This document shows positions 11,623 through 24,056 of a stretch of DNA of 64,000 nt, one piece after another (within the stretch, counting starts at the first letter, position 1; each line of letters opens with the position of its first letter). Made by a program: the position numbers and the translations under genes. The stretch covers positions 1,736,001 to 1,800,000 of the forward strand of contig WJXW01000008.1 of assembly GCA_015832175.1 (NCBI GenBank), in the 5' to 3' direction. Origin of the DNA: Paraphaeosphaeria minitans (lineage: Eukaryota > Ascomycota > Dothideomycetes > Pleosporales > Didymosphaeriaceae). The notes below the pieces were generated by a model, which was not told where the DNA came from, did not search any database, and saw nothing but the letters and a program-made list of their open reading frames with translations.

Positions 11623-12028
11623 AGAGCGAGCTGCGGTCTGTCACTGGCGGGGGGGGAGGGCGGGCACAAGGCGGGCATCAGGGCGAATGAGACCAGGCGG
11701 AAGCGGGCAGGCGCGTGGAGGCCGGGGCCGGGCACGACATGCTGGCGGGGGATCTCGACAGGCGGCGTGGAGGCTCATTCACCATTGCGCAAAGCGCCTC
11801 ACTGGGGAGCCATGGCACGGGAATTATTCAAGCAGAGCCAGCTACAACGGATTATAATCGGTGGCAGCTTTTGAAACTTGTGATGTTTATAGAATAAAGA
11901 GCAGCGCGCGCGTCGTCGAGCGCGAGTAGGTACAGCAACCACGCGTGGAGGACGCTGGCTCCCGCTGTCTGCGGTCCGCCATGGATGGGTACTAGACCAC
12001 GGCTACGGGCCCCGCCGAGCAAGTGGGA

Positions 12029-12122
12029 GGGCGATGGCGATGGCGATGGCGATGACGATGACGATGGCGAGGGCGAGGGCGAGGGCGAGGGCGAGGGCGA
12101 GGGCGAGGGCGAGGGTGAGGGC
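12029..12122. repeat. (GATGGC)n then (GAGGGC)n hexanucleotide array
   Basis: Two related hexamer blocks joined by GATGAC units. It yields artificial Gly-Glu/Gly-Asp and Ser-Pro frames. Confidence 0.9.
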
Positions 12123-12223
12123 GGCGGCATCGAAACAGCGTCAGCCTGCTTCTTCTCGGGACACGGCGGCTGGCGAGTGGCGTGGGCGGCGTTTAGGTAA
12201 TTGCAGAGGACATTCACCGCTGT

Positions 12224-12366
12224 AGGTAGACTAGCAGACTAGGTAGTAAGTACCTAGGTAGTAATAGTAGGTAGTAGGTAGTAGGTAGTAGGTAGCAGGT
12301 AGGTAGTCTACCTAGGTAGCAGCCTAGGTAGCAGGTAGCAGGCAGTAGGTACCAGTAGGTAGTCTA
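12224..12366. repeat. TAGG/GTAGTA compound array
   Basis: A 140-bp stretch built from TAGGTAG, GTAGTAG and TAGCAGG units with repeated CCTAGG palindromes and AGTCTACC motifs. It is the densest cluster of this motif family in the window. Confidence 0.85.
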
Positions 12367-15300
12367 CCCGCCCGAGTGGGCACCATCTCATCCGCCCGGA
12401 CGGCGCCCTCGCACACCAGACAGTGGACACAACCCCAACGCTGACCAGCTGCGTACCTGCGTCGCTCCTTCCCCCATCTCGTCTGCTGCAATCGCCTCAC
12501 TGCCTCACTGCGTCACTGCGTCACTGCCCCACAGCCTCACTCCCTCCTCTGCAACCCCATCGCCGTCCATTTTCCACCCTCCCACCCTCCACCTTCCACC
12601 CTGCATCCGCTCTCGCCACAGCCGCCGCCCGCCCGCCCGCCCGCCTCCGCCTCTGCGCACGTCCAGGCTGATCCCGTACGCACCGGCTGCGCAAATGTCT
12701 GTGTCGCCGACGACAAATTCCATTAGACTACTTTTCCGAATTGGCTGTAGCGACCCAGTCACCACCGCCTGCCTCCCCCCTCCCTGTCGCCCTGCCCACG
12801 ATCCCGGATACTCATCTCCCTGCTCCCGCTGCTTCCGCGCCCGTGATGCTACCTACACCATTGAGGACATGCGACATGCCTTCCTGCCCTCCACTCCCGC
12901 TTCCTCGCTGGGCGACGTGCAGCCTGGCCTGGCCCTGTTCGCATCCTGTTCACGGCATCTGTGCTCGGAAGAGTTATCAAACACTAGCCTAGCAGCCACA
13001 CTCTCATCATCTCGTCACCCTCTGCAGACACGACAACCCTCACGACACACCCCGGACCATTCCCTACCGAGCACCACTCTTCTTACTCCCTTGGGCACGC
13101 CGTGCAGCTCTTGTACTCTGCAACGGCGACCCAATACCACGGCTGAGAAGCTTCTCTCGATCCGGACTGCACACGCCATGGCTGGCTCAAGACTAGCAGA
13201 AGATCTATTTGTGGACACATGTAAAGGACCAGGGGGCATGGCTGGGGTCTGAAAGAGAATGCGAGGTGGATGGCTGTCAGGGCCGCCGTCTTTGCCCCGA
13301 AAACGACCAGATCGGATTACCATGTTGGCTTCACGTGGCTTCTTGCAATTGACAGGGGACTAACTAAAAACACTAGCTTGTGTTTCGGAAGCTTCTGCCT
13401 TCGTTTTTCGCTCGACATTGCCGGCGATTGATCCCGTCGTCACCGGACCTGTGCGAAGTCGATTTCTAGGATCAATCCTTCGTCAACGACACTAATGCAT
13501 GTACTAGAAATGCGAGCATTAGTAGATCTACCTCTCAGAATCGACTCCACCACGGACCAGGTTGTTTCCGATGAGCAACCGATGTTTCCTCTTTCAAACA
13601 CGTCTGCATGCATAGAGATCGGAGCTATTGCCTGCCATCCGTTGGCCCTGCAGCAATCGAACAGATGATCATGCACATGGTCACCTTTCTGGACAGACGT
13701 CTCTGTGTAGGAATACACGCCACTGTTGCAAGAAAAAGCATCCAAATCCTTTTCCGAGGTCCTCGCCAACGGCCCTTCGACGACCCAGATGCAAATCCTT
13801 CCAGCAAAGTCGCGACCTGCTTCCCGTGACTGTACTGATTCCGCATTACGACCCGACGCTCGGCTCTTCGTTGTGAGAAGCTGACTTTGACCTGCGATCG
13901 CGCATCTCAGAATCGCAACTTGAAACGTTGTTGGGGTGCGCGCTTTGGCACGCAGAGCAAGGGTCGTGGAAAGCGTTGGTCGACAGCTGTGCCCCCACGC
14001 GTGCATTCTCGCAAACGCTTTTTCAGGCCCTACCTACCAGATAAGTAGCGGCCTCCCACTTCTTGACTAAATCTCGACCAGGGCAAGCCTACGCCCAAGC
14101 ACTTGTTGGCTCCCGCTGTCCGAAACCGCAACCGCAACCGCACAGGTCTGTTTTGTTCCTATACCTACCTACCCTTGCTTGGGAATCGTTCACCTGGAGC
14201 TCGCTTTCGCATCGAACCCCTTCCCTGTTTAGCCTAACGACTTTCCGGGCCGTGAATAGTTTTACCACGACTCAGGCGCCTATTCACTTGGCTTGCGCAC
14301 CAAGACGATCAACGTGAAAGGGGAGTTCATTCCGGACGAATGCCCTCGATCAAATTGCCGCTTTTGGAAACTCGCCCGACCCACGACTCGAATACCCAAT
14401 TTTGTTTGGCACTGACGCATTCGCATTCACGCATGCATGCTGAACTTGCGGCATGAAAAAGTTATTCTCTGATCAATCTCAACGACGTGCTACTCAGTCT
14501 ATTCGCTTATGCAGCTCTTGCGCGCCGCTCAACGTACGGCACATACATCTGGCCCAATCCTTGTCCTGCGGGGCATGCAAGATCTTCATCTCGTTATAGA
14601 CGTTGAAGTGAAGAGTTTGAGGCAGATTCACGATCCACTAACTTCCCCAAGAGTGGCCAAGGCACATTGGGCAAGGGCTTTCTTTCGGACGGCAGATGCT
14701 GCGCCGCAAATTTCTTAGATTGATCAGGATACTCGTACGATTGATCTCTACACGTGCCTACCATGGCCAGTATGCACTGTGCCTTCGCATCTCATCCTCT
14801 AGCTTCCATCGACGTGGCAACCTGAAGTGTCTGCCTGTGTAGTGATGCAGGTCTGCAATAACACACGGAACAAGCCGAACTTTGGATGGGCTGACGACAA
14901 GGTGAAACATGACCTCTACTCACATGCTCGAGATCTTTATCACATCAGCCCCGAAGCGTTCGATTGACTTGTTTGTTGTCACAGACAAGATTTGGCCTTG
15001 GCTCAAAACTGACACAACTCATCTTTTCGGTGAGCGCATGAGTGCCATCATGTTCATGTGTGACTGTTCAGCGTTTTGAACGTTTCACGACATGGGCATT
15101 GCTCACAGAGTAGCGAAAAAAGCCGTGTCAAGTATCTTGAACAAACCCGTTCCCCAATTTGCATTCTATTCTTGCAGTGCGTAGCCCAAGTCGTTCCGCA
15201 CCATCAGTTCTGCATACACATCGGATGTGTACGAAGACAACAATGCCCTGTGCGGTCGAGAGACGCATGGAATTGCAGTAGGCTATACTTGTATTGTTCC

Positions 15301-16239
15301 CGTCAGGCAAAGCCAACCGACGATGACACTGTTTGGCGGTGATGTGTGGACCCTGCTGCGTGTGCATAACCGTCGATCAGAAAACACGCCGACTACATCC
15401 AAGGTCTAGCATACAGCAGTCTCTCGGATACTCAACAAAGCAGTGTGCTCCCACAGTCAAGCAGCGAGGAGGTATTCCCTAGCCAGAGCACCATGCTGCC
15501 TGACAGTCTTCGCCTCACGGAAAATAATCAGTGAAGTGGCTCTCTCCCTTTCTTCACGCAGACGACGTTTAAGGGAGCCTGGGGCAGATCTCGACCTGGC
15601 TGATGAGTTGCTCCTCCCTTTGGGTCTTGGTACGTGGTTCCTGTGCAAAAGAGCACCGCAGGGCCACGCGACTGTTGACTTCCGTGAAGCAAAGAAGCCG
15701 ACACTGTAGAAGGCGACATGGCTATGCCGCTGCCGCTCATGCCGTACGGATGCAACCTTCACACACCGTTCAGGATTCTGGCTCTTACACCACCACACCC
15801 AATATAGACTCCTTGGACATGGGAAGCCTACACACGTCTTTGCCATTGCGGATGTCGGATGGGCTTCCGCGAGCGCCTCTCCAAGCACGCATCACACGGC
15901 CAGGCACGCCGCACACCCAAAGCATCGGGCCCAGGTCTCACCCCCTTCTGCGGGGGGATTTTTTTTTTCTTCGCTTCACTCTCCCGATCCGATGATGACG
16001 GGCGCATGTGCCGATACGAAACTGGAGGACGCCTCATGATTGCAACCTTGGCCATGTGGCAGGAAGCCGACAATACCTACCTGGCAGCATTGACTTGGGC
16101 GTTCAAAACAAGATGTCGCCCCCACCGCCTACCTACCGCGGTCTTGCGATGGGAGCAGGGGTGTGGGATTTGGGCCCAGGGGTGTTGGGATCGAGCAATC
16201 GGTGTTTTGTCGGTGTCTGCGCATCCCTTGCTTGCCTAC

Positions 16240-16366
16240 GATGCCTACCTGGTGCCTACCTGGTACCTACCTAGTATCTACCTGGTACCTACCTGGTACC
16301 TACCCTGTACCTACCTACCGTACCTCTCTACCTACCGCCCTACCGTACCTCTCTACCGTACCGATG
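16240..16366. repeat. CCTACCTGGTA-type minisatellite
   Basis: Roughly 11-bp units (CCTACCTGGTA and variants) pass into shorter CCTACCG and TACCTCTC units. Confidence 0.85.
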
Positions 16367-17570
16367 GAGCGCGCGGGCAACGACTTGTTTATCGTGATTG
16401 TTTCAGGACACTGCAAATGGGCGTTACGGGAGCATGTCAACGTCAAACCATGTTGGCGGCCCGCAGGCCCTCGGACTAGCAGGGAAAGTGCAGGATCGGA
16501 TTTGCTTCCTGCGTAGATACTAGACAGGACCCACGTCCACGACCAAGTCGACTGTTGAAGCGTCGCGATGATTGCCATGATTACGCGATGATTGTCTACG
16601 GAGAAGACCCCCGCCGCCGGGCAGAAAAGCGAATCCGACCCGGCAGTTTGGGCGCGTCGTATGCCATCTGCAGGTACCCCCAAGAACGGACATGGTGTCA
16701 TCTTGCTGCTCGCGAATCGGATCCGACCTTGGTGCGACCCGCATCGGTGCCACCACGCACGTCAAATTGGCACGTATCGACCAAGACCAAAACGACTCCA
16801 ATTACCTCTTTCCTCTTGCCTCTTACCTGCTCGCGGCTGCACATGAGCATGGCGACGACTTTTAGCTGGCCTCTGGGCTCTGCCGCTGGGTTTTCGGGGC
16901 CAGGCTTAGGTAGACGATGCGAGACATGAGAGCACACCTTTCGAGCGACGCGCATGTCGACAGGTTCCAGTATCCTCAAACGAGGCATGACCACCAGGAC
17001 CCCGTCTCTTGAGATTGATTCGGCCAACCTATCGTGCCGTCAAACACTCCATCTGGGCATGGGCTAACGCTGGCCCGGCTGGCTTTTGGGCCGACCCGCG
17101 TCGAGAGAAGCCACCTCTGCAACCTCACGATCCCGTCCAGCTGCGATGCATGGACGGCAAACGGTACACGTAGCGGGACACTTCCCCACCGGTCCAGCCT
17201 CCTGTGACCCTGCTACATCGAGCGTCGCACAAGAGATCCTGCACCTGCGCGCCTGTCACAGTAGCGCCCGATCTTGCAGCATCTTTCTAACGAAATCTGC
17301 ACGCACTCGCCGAGACACGGTGACCCCATTCTCCACCCACCTAGCTACAAGGGTCCTGCACGCCCAACCATGTCCGCAAGCGAACCGCAAGTACCCATCT
17401 ACCTACTAGGTACCTACCAGGACTACGCGCCAAACCCCGACGACCATTCGCATCGTGACCCCCGTCATCGGACCGGGGCTTGCGCAGCAGCAACCCTGCT
17501 CTCGGGCTGCGTCTCGCTGCTCCGAGAGAGCGAGTGGGACGTTGTTGAGCAGGAAAAAAAGCCGTGTCCG

Positions 17571-17650
17571 TCTGGTGTGGTCTGGTGTGGTCTGGTGTGG
17601 TCTGGTGTGGTCTGGTGTGGTCTGGTGTGGTCTGGTGTGGTCTGGTGTGG
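17571..17650. repeat. Eight perfect copies of a 10-bp repeat
   Basis: TCTGGTGTGG is repeated eight times without a mismatch. A shorter GTGTG array lies at 19599-19621. Confidence 0.97.
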
Positions 17651-17763
17651 TCTTGCCTTTCGATCCATGCGCCATCGGCCGCGAGATGATGCATGCGAAC
17701 CCGAGATTCCCGCATCTCGCACCACGGGTCGGCGACCTGGGGATGCAGAGGGAGCGACGGCGT

Positions 17764-17803
17764 AGGTAGGTAGGTAGGTAGGCAGGTAGGCAGGCAGGTA
17801 GGC
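17764..17803. repeat. (GTAG)n / (GCAG) microsatellite
   Basis: About ten tetramer units, the last ones changing TAGG to CAGG. Confidence 0.9.
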
Positions 17804-17965
17804 TTCGCCAACGACGAGTCGAATCCGCGCTGCCTTGCAGATGGGTACGCGGGGTTGGCCGACGTTGCAGACGATTCGTACCCACCGTGCGAGGACTAGG
17901 TAGGTACTGTCCATAGACTAACCGCTGGCCGTGTGGAACTGGGTGACCGGCCGGACTGCTGTCGG

Positions 17966-18195
17966 ATCTCGATCGCGGCGCAGGATGACAGCTCGTTGAC
18001 ATGTCTATCCCTCGCCCTTGTCCTAGATGCGTGCCTCGCAGCGGCGTTAAGAAGCTTAAGCAGACATCCACCACTCCTGTTAGATCTAGATCGCACAGAT
18101 GACAGCTCGTTGACATGTCTATCCCTCGCCCTTGACCTAGATGGGTGCCTCGCAGCGGCATCGAGAAGCTTCAGCTTCAACAGCCATCCACCACT
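17966..18195. repeat. Imperfect direct duplication, about 114-bp period
   Basis: GATGACAGCTCGTTGACATG occurs at 17984 and again at 18098. The similarity extends from a GATCT-GATCGC block to CATCCACCACT. The copies carry scattered substitutions and small indels. Confidence 0.85.
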
Positions 18196-20642
18196 GCCGT
18201 TATTCCACCTCCTCGCAACCCTCTCCCGCCTCCCTCCTCACATCAAAGCACGAGGCCAACCGTCACCGCGCCGTAGACCTGCCTTGAACTCCACTGACCC
18301 TGCACGTACCCAGCCATGTAGGAGGTACAGGCTGCAATGTTTCTTCCTCGACCGACGTTCGTCCCATCCTTCAGACTCACGTCCGTGTGCATACTGTAGG
18401 TCCCGCATGCACACCTCGTTCCCAGCTGCGCCGTGGACTTTGCCCTCCCATGGCAGTGGCTACGGGGAAAAGGCAGGATCCACGTCGTGCGTTTTGGAAA
18501 CGGCAGCGGCAAGGGAAACGGTACTACATAACGTCAAAGGCTCCTACGTCTGTTCTGTAGGGTCCTATTGCTTTCTTCACGGATGTCGGATTGGAGGCGT
18601 GTAGGCGGGAGAAATTTCGGCTTCGGGTCGAGTGGAGGTGCTGGTGCTGGTGCTGGTGCTGCTCGCGGGCGTGAGATACTCGGGTCATGGGTGTGCGTTG
18701 GGATGTACATAGATGGGCTGGGCTGGGCTCGATGTTTCGTGCTGTGGTTGTGAGGAAGGGAAGGGAGGGAGAAAGGGGGGGAGGATGGATCCGGTGGTGT
18801 ATGTGTCTCTGGGAATGTGGTGGGATGTGGGGTGGTTGTTTTATAGTAGGTTGATGGCGTGCCTCTTTGGTGTGGGCGTGCGGTGATGATGGGGATGATA
18901 GAGATGTTGGGTATTCTTAGGCGGGCTGGTCAGCTCATACACGGCATGGCGGGTTTGGGGGTTTGCATGGCAGATCGGGCACGGTTTCAGTGTGTGTGTT
19001 GTCCAGCGGAGAGTGTGGTCGACTCGAAGCGTATCCTACGTGTGCGTCTTGTCCCTAACCACAACACCTCAATCATGCCTCGAACGTGGATGAGGATGAC
19101 AAGATACGAGTCCAGGTCCCGCCGCGATGCGCACAAGGTGCAAGTGCGAAAGCTGCTTGTCAACCGGCTACCCATAGATATCAATCCACTCCCCAGCGTA
19201 TTCCCGCTCCTCTATCTCCTCAGATTACACAACTTCTGCCCTTCCCTTCCCTTCCCCTTCTTCGTATCTCGCTGGCATCTTGCCGTCGGATCTGCTCCCG
19301 CGGACTGCTGGTATGTAGACATGCTGTCTGTGTGCATCCGAACGAGGCCGTGGTTCCCACTGTGCGAGGTCTCGAGCAGAAGTCCATGGTGCAGGCTCCC
19401 CGTGCCGCGTCGCGATATCGAACGTTGCCAGCGTAACCAAGATGCAGGGAGTGCGTGCGTCCGAGCGAGACGGTGTAGGTGGCGAGGATGAGATGGACGA
19501 GGGGGTCCACGTTCAAGGTCGTATGGAGTGGAATGTGTCGGTGATCACGTATGGTGACCTGGGTATCCAGGAGGGGTGGATGGACCGACGGGGCGAGATG
19601 TGGTGTGGTGTGGTGTGGTGTGTGGAGGGTCGTGCATCGCGGGTGAGTTCTACGTCGAAATCTTCTTTCTTTTTTTCTTTCTTTTCGAGTCGAGCGAGTG
19701 TAGGTAGATACCGTAGGTACCGCTGTAGTATCCACCCCAATGTCTGACCCAGAGTGAGCAAAGCGTTCGTACACAACGCTTAGCAAGGGTGTAGATGCAC
19801 AGGTCTCGTCGTTGTTTCTCCCGGCTGTGCACAGGACGAGCAGTCAACGTGCTGGCTTCGAGATTGGACTGCGTTGTTTGCCGGCGTAGAGTTTGGCATG
19901 CTGTACCCATGTACCTAGGCGATGGTGCGTAGGCGTTTTCCTGTTCGAAAGGGTTGCGGAGACAACTCGCCGCCCACCGAGGGAACGGACGGGAGGGATG
20001 CATCTAGTGGCAAGTCAGGTCTTCTGGCCTGCAGTACGACGAGGGGTGGTACGGATGTGAAGGTGAGAACACGTCCGGCAGTACACGGCTCCAAAAGCGT
20101 GACATTAGGAAACATGGCCAGAGTCAAACCGTGGGGAAGGGCATCACGTCGACGCAAAATGCACGCTGGGCATCCATCCGACAGAACAAGACTCGATTCC
20201 TCCCAACGGGAAAGGTATATAAATAAACTATCTAGACATCGCACCCCGCCAGCCTCTGCTTCATGGTCATCAGCCCAACCGATATCCCCCTATCCATCAA
20301 CAATAACAGTATGATATAGAGTAACAGATAAACGTGGTCAAAACCCAGCCCGAGAGCCACATTTCCGCGCCCGTTGTGTAGAAAGAACATCCAACATGAA
20401 GTAGAAAAACACCTCTCTGAAGCTTTTATCAAGGATTGATCCGTCGAGAACACCGAATGATACTGATGAAGGTGTCACCATACGCACGCTGTTGTGCATT
20501 GACCTGAAGCAAGGTGCCGTAGGGGTGGTGAAGTGCAGCCGTGGGCATGATAAGGAAAGGGGTATAAGTGGTCGCGGCTTTCTCGGTAACGACCTTGCGA
20601 GTAGACGCCTCGTGATGGGCTTGGCATCCGAGGAGTATGCGT

Positions 20643-23257
20643 CTAAGGGCCGGTGTACCTCTCAAATCTGATGTGCGTTAGTCAAAGCAGTCCGATAACT
20701 CGCGACGGGACGAGGCGTAGAAAAAAAGGCACAAGGTCGCGGGTGCGAGGCAGATGACGATGATGGAGCTGTATCGTCCAGGGTGCACCGCGCCTGCATT
20801 TGGGGCGATCGAGATGCAGATAAGCATGGCTATTGGCCGCGGCTTGGCCCCACGCTCTTGACGCCCGCGTGGGGTGCAGCAGAAGAGCGGGGAAGGTCGA
20901 TGCCAAGCCAGAACAACGGCCTGCGGTTGTAGTTGATGGCCTCTCATCGCTCTTCTCGTAGCACGATGGCGCCATGCGTCTTATGACTGCTCTCGCGGAC
21001 TCGAGGGGTTGTAGGTGGGGTAAGATGTGCTGGAGGAGAAAGGACTTACTTCCAGATACGGGCACGCATGTCTCCGCTGCCAGTAGCAAAGATGCCTCCC
21101 GTCGGGCTGGGGGCGACAGAGATAACTGCAAAGTTTCAGCTCATCAGCCTTGGTAACGGCGCGTCATCGCAGTTTGAGATGGCGTGACCCGGTATTCCCG
21201 ATGTCGATTGCCCTATTTTGAGGAGTCAGATCACGTACCTGAGTTCTTATGCCCTTGCAACATGAGTTGCGCAACACCAGTGTGCGGATCCCAGAATTGG
21301 ACACCGCGGTCTTTGGATCCGCTGAGAACCCAGTCGCCATGGGGAGTCAGTGCGACACTGAGCACGAAGTCCTGGGGTCGTGTCAGTGCAGGCCATTTTA
21401 TCAAAGCTTCCAAGCATACCTTGTGACCTTCAAACGTGCGGATGCATTTACCGCTAGGTGCAGCGCCTGGAATGAGACGGGATGGAGTCGTCAACTCCCA
21501 CATCTTGATCGTCTTGTCCAAACTTCCACTGACCAAGCGATCACCAGAAGGAGCAAACGCCACGCTGTAGACACTGTCTTTGTGGCCCTGTTCGCCCTCC
21601 AAGCGCACAACAAGGCTTCCGGTGTGGATATCCCAGACACGGACACTCTTGTCGAGAGAGCCGGCCGCGACAAAGCGGCTGTCCGGTGAGATGGCAACAG
21701 TGGTAACGCCATCCTCAATGGAGAAGTTGGACACCTGCTGATTTGTCTCCAGGTCCCAAAGACGAACGCTCCTATCGCCGCTTCCGGATGCGATGATTCG
21801 GCCATTCTTGGCGAAGTCCAGCGAGTAGATGTCCTGCTCGTGACCGGTGAATTGGTGCTTGATCGTGCGGCTTGCGATATCCCAGACCCTGATGACCTTA
21901 TCCTCAGCGCCCGTGGCAAGGTACTGGCCATTCGGACTGAAGCAGACACTGCGGATGTACAGGTCGCCATCCTCTGGGAGGGTCGTGTCTTGAAGATGGG
22001 CAATGGGGTTTCCGGTCTCGACATCGAAGATTTGAGCCGAGCGATTGCAGCCGGTGGCAACATAGCGACCATCTGCGCTGAATCTGACACAGCAAACAAC
22101 GCTCTGGTGGGGCAGATTGTGGACCAATTCCACATCCAATACACGCCTGATGCGAGGGTTGAAGACGGCGAACCAATCTTGTTCCTCCTTCTTCAGATTT
22201 GCGGGTAGCGACTCCAAGTCGAGGTCAGCAAGGATATTGCTCTCTCTGAGAGGGGGGCCTCCTGGAGGACCAAGAGGATGTTGCTGGTGTGGAGGAGGAG
22301 TGGGGCGAGGCACTTGTGGCGATCCGGGGTAGGGAGCCGCGCTGTTCTGCTGAGGAGTGGCTGGGCCTGGCGGTCCACGCGGGCCAGGGCCAGGACGTTT
22401 CCCACCGGGCGAGGCGGTCGGTTGCGGAGGCTGGCCATAACCTGTAGAAGCTAGTTAGACTGTGTCCATGTGCCAAGGTTGAATCTTGGAAGGGCGAAGC
22501 AGCACTCACCATTCATCGACGGGGCCGACCCATAACCACCGAAGTGCTGGGGTGGTCCCGGGGCAGGATTGAGACCTGGCGGCCCTTGAGGGCCACCACC
22601 GAGGTGTGGAGGGAGGCCGCCAGGCTGCTGAGTCTCCTGCGGAGGCGGTGCCAGACCCGGACCACCCTGGCTGTTGCCAGCCATGATACCGCCGAACAAG
22701 TTGCTGGGGCCATGTCCTATCGAGGGTGGAGGTGGCTGCGACGGGCCATGGTGTTGCGAGTTCTGGCTAGGGCCACCGCGGGCCTCGATTTCGCGCTGCA
22801 GGCGCGCAATCTCTTCCTCGTATCTGGAGACAACCGTAAACAAAGTCCTTCTCCAGGGGAGATGGTAGCACATACTTTGCCTTGACCTGGACATGCTGTT
22901 GCTCCAGAGAGTACACCTTGCCTCGGATCATCTCGATCTCCTGGATGTGACGAGTGACTGAGGTTCAACGCGGTTAGTCTACATGTGGTCGCAGAAGGTT
23001 GCTGGGCAGCCGGCCTGCTTTGCGATGGTACAGGTCGCATCGCGGGTCGCCGCGAATGGTGTTGCGATGTGCCTATCCAAGCGAGGCCAGCCACGAGCAG
23101 AATATATCAAAGAGCGCGAAAACTCACTCTGGCCTTCGTAGTCGACGCTGCGGTTGGATTCGGTCTCGAACTCGGCGCGGACCTGGTCCAGCAGCTCGTT
23201 CAGGCGCTGGCTGGGCGCGCCCGCAGGCGGCCCGATGCGGGGCGGATAGTGATTCAT
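20643..23257 (-). CDS. rcoA: Tup1/RcoA/RCO-1 WD40 transcriptional co-repressor
   Basis: Exons are 23257-23128, 22957-22876, 22823-22510, 22441-21420, 21371-21239, 21125-21050 and 20667-20643, giving 593 residues. The joins are in frame and splice signals are good. Residues 5-90 form the N-terminal tetramerisation helix typical of Tup1. Residues 90-270 are a Pro/Gly/Gln-rich linker. From about 280 a seven-bladed WD40 propeller follows, with repeated GHxxxVxSV and SGSxDxxxxxWD signatures. The protein works in the nucleus with a Cyc8/Ssn6 partner to repress many genes. The last join is uncertain: reading straight through after exon 6 stops at once at 21048-21046, ending in IWK (586 residues), whereas the 382-nt intron adds eight residues. 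The spliced form has GTAAGT, a TGACTAAC branch point and CAG, and I prefer it. Confidence 0.93.
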
Positions 23258-23931
23258 GGCGACGGGACGCGCAGTATGGGCGGCGGTGGTGGTATTCAGC
23301 TGGTCGCGGGCGCGAAGGTGTCCAGACGCGCTGGCTAGTTATGGCAGGTCGACGGGATGGGAGCACGAGGCTGCAGTCGCACACGTCGTCGAGGGGTTCG
23401 CGATAGGGGCGAAGGTTGCGCAAAGCTCCGGGGGAGATGCGCGGCGGGGTGGGATGGGACGGACGCGCAGCCGGGATGCAGCAGCGGGGAGGAGAGGATG
23501 TGCAGGTGTTGGGGGTGCGACGAGGGTGAAGTCTGAAGCGCTAAGCAGAGGCCCCAAGCCCAAGTGGCCCAAGCACACGGACCACCCGGGACCGGGCGCT
23601 AGCGGGGATGGCCATCGTCTACCTACCTACGACTCTCCGTCTCCGCTATCCAGACTACCTCCCTCTAGACTACCTTCCTCCAGACTACCAACCTACCTAT
23701 GGGGCCAAGCCAACACTCGACCTCACCGTGCTGCTGCCGACGTTGCACGGCGCAGAGAGAGTGCTGCCTGCTGCTGTGCCACCCGCCACGCGTCTCATGC
23801 AGAGGACATTGCCGTGACAAGTATGGATCATGAGATTGTAGGTAGGTAGGTACCTACCTAGGGGATCATAGGCAACCGTACCTAGGGACTCGGACGTCCA
23901 TGTTGAAGCTGAGGTCAACCATGAGTGCCAG

Positions 23932-24056
23932 TCTTTACACCTGCGACAGCCTTCACACTTGCGAAAGCCTTCACATTTGCGACAGCCTTCACACCTACGA
24001 CAGCCTTTCCCCTGCGACAGCCTTCACACCTGCAACAGCCTTTCACCTGCGACAGT
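23932..24056. repeat. 18-bp minisatellite, about seven copies
   Basis: Degenerate copies of CCTTCACACCTGCGACAG lie in the rcoA/ccg-9 intergenic region. Copies differ mainly at C/T and G/A positions, and a few are 15 bp long. Confidence 0.9.

Larger units (their letters stand above)
10691..20642. other. Gene-poor region 2 (about 10 kb)
   Basis: No gene is supported between the zinc-finger gene and the 3' end of the co-repressor gene. The longest open frames (12695-13252 +, 13440-14006 -, 15859-16479 +) show no domain-like sequence, no matching splice partners and compositional bias. The region contains GGA, GATGGC/GAGGGC and TAGG arrays, a CCTACCTGGTA minisatellite, eight copies of a 10-bp repeat and a 114-bp duplication. 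About 13.3-15.4 kb is less repetitive. A long 5' UTR or promoter of the zinc-finger gene, or a non-coding RNA, could lie here. Confidence 0.55.

Noticed and set aside
12695..13252. 185-codon frame on +
   Set aside because: Pro/Ser/Thr-rich without domain or splice partner, in repeat-rich DNA.
13440..14006. 188-codon frame on -
   Set aside because: More protein-like than the neighbours but without recognisable motif, start context or continuing exons. Left open but not supported.
15859..16479. 206-codon frame on +
   Set aside because: Runs through the CCTACCTGGTA minisatellite, which gives a repetitive Tyr/Leu/Pro peptide.
23932..24056. CRISPR-like array
   Set aside because: The 18-bp units are directly tandem without spacers, and the genome is eukaryotic. 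It is a minisatellite.
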